Shown piece by piece: positions 4,621 through 5,188 of a stretch of 5,188 nt of DNA. The notes beneath the pieces were generated by a model. That model did no database searches. It had not been told where the DNA came from and saw only the letters and a program-made list of their open reading frames with translations. Source of the stretch: WHSY01 sp050700385. GTDB taxonomy: Bacteria > Actinomycetota > Actinomycetes > Mycobacteriales > Pseudonocardiaceae. The number at the start of each line of letters is the position of its first letter. The first letter of the stretch is position 1. Made by a program: the position numbers and the translations under genes. The stretch is taken from contig JBOHGT010000039.1 in the NCBI GenBank assembly GCA_050700385.1, forward strand, positions 1-5,188, given 5' to 3'.

Positions 4621-5188
4621 TCACGAGGGTCGTCCCTGGCCCGGCGCCGTGGGTGGTCGCGACACCGGCGCTGGGCGCAGTGCGGTGCACGCCGCTGACA
4701 ACAGGTCGATCTCGCGGCACTGCATCCGCAGCGCATCGGGCCGGGGTGGCTGCGCCCAGCGCACCGGCCCGTGCGGGGTCACGGTGGGCGGCAGCGGCAG
4801 GCTTCCGGTGACCGGCTGCACACCGGGTGGCCAGGGCAGCTCCGCGCCGAACGGCTCGCCCGCGAGGAACACCCGGTGGCCCGGGGCGTCGGGGTGAGCC
4901 AGCACCGGGGCGGGGCAGTGCCGGGTGGCCAGGATCGCCTCGAGTTGGGTGGCCAGGGTGGTGGGGATGAGCAGCGCCACCGCGTGGCCGTCCAGTGCCA
5001 GCAGCACCTGGTCGCGGCGGGTGGTCACCGGCCAGCCCCACGCCCGGTAACAGCCCGCCGCCGCGCCCACCTCGTGAGGCACGCCGGTGACCTCCGGGAG
5101 TGACTCTCCGGGCAGCGCCACCGGCGGCTCCAGTGTGCTGCTGCTGCGGATCAACAAGCAGACGGTCGTGAGACAACCTCTATGTACC
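4621..5188 (-). CDS. Actinobacterial hypothetical protein, possibly primase/polymerase-associated; 5' end may lie off window
   Basis: The frame is open from the window edge to TGA 4623-4621. From TTG 5157-5155 it is 178 residues; there is no clear Shine-Dalgarno there and the frame stays open upstream, so the start may lie beyond the edge. Recognisable segments are TLEPPVALPGESLPEV, then YRAWGWPVTTRRDQVLLALD, HAVALLIPTTLATQLEAILA, VLAHPDAPGHRVFLAGEPFG, and ELPWPPGVQPVTGSLPLPPT followed by CREIDLLSAACTAL. From recall, relatives occur in Pseudonocardiaceae, sometimes annotated as bifunctional DNA primase/polymerase-like; GWPVTTRRDQVLLAL and LPLPPTVTPHGPVRW would suit a prim-pol-type N-terminal fold, but I see no catalytic acidic triad. 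It probably shares a transcript with the membrane protein gene. Real coding sequence: fairly sure. Function: not established. Confidence 0.7.
   Translation of the reverse strand, partial: VHRGCLTTVCLLIRSSSTLEPPVALPGESLPEVTGVPHEVGAAAGCYRAWGWPVTTRRDQVLLALDGHAVALLIPTTLATQLEAILATRHCPAPVLAHPDAPGHRVFLAGEPFGAELPWPPGVQPVTGSLPLPPTVTPHGPVRWAQPPRPDALRMQCREIDLLSAACTALRPAPVSRPPTAPGQGRPS

Noticed and set aside
4346..5176. Long 276-codon minus-strand frame rich in Gly, Arg, Pro, Ala
   Set aside because: It has a low-complexity composition typical of an out-of-frame reading in GC-rich DNA, and it overlaps two better-supported genes.

Overview
The window looks like part of an actinomycete genome, most likely Pseudonocardiaceae or Streptomyces-like. 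The flanks are very GC-rich (a hand-counted line near 4921-4980 is about 72% G+C), several starts are GTG or TTG, and the protein families are typical of that group (XRE-DUF5753 regulator, DUF6879 protein). No rRNA, tRNA, CRISPR array or intact mobile element is visible. Every gene I can support is on the minus strand, so transcription runs from high to low coordinates.

Layout in order of transcription. (1) Right flank, 5188-3796: a hypothetical protein resembling a primase/polymerase-associated actinobacterial family (entering from the window edge, to 4621), a small two-helix membrane protein (4605-4360), 180 bases with nothing convincing, and a small Cys-rich protein (about 4179-3796). (2) Regulatory block, 3730-2123: a small gene with a perfect Shine-Dalgarno but two compensating frame breaks, a DUF6879 protein (2 bases downstream), and an XRE/DUF5753 transcription factor (10 bases further). 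(3) A 132-base intergenic region (2122-1991) with a candidate promoter and AGAAA/TTTCT half-sites. (4) Effector block, 1990-247: a radical SAM enzyme overlapping by 4 bases (ATGA) a DEDDh-type 3'-5' exonuclease whose reading frame is broken in the middle. (5) Left edge, 272-1: a methyltransferase segment of the protein-L-isoaspartate type, resembling those of ATP-grasp peptide-maturation loci, without its N-terminal SAM-binding part and running off the window.

Reading: the small protein, DUF6879 and XRE-DUF5753 form a recurrent actinomycete regulatory set. Here they sit immediately upstream of a translationally coupled radical SAM-exonuclease pair that they may control. The block has lower G+C than its flanks (about 60% in a hand-counted line of the XRE gene), and its downstream end abuts a truncated methyltransferase. 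This suggests an accessory cassette inserted in, or replacing part of, an older RiPP-type locus. Three frame breaks in two genes mean either decay or indel errors in the assembly; the sequence alone cannot settle which.
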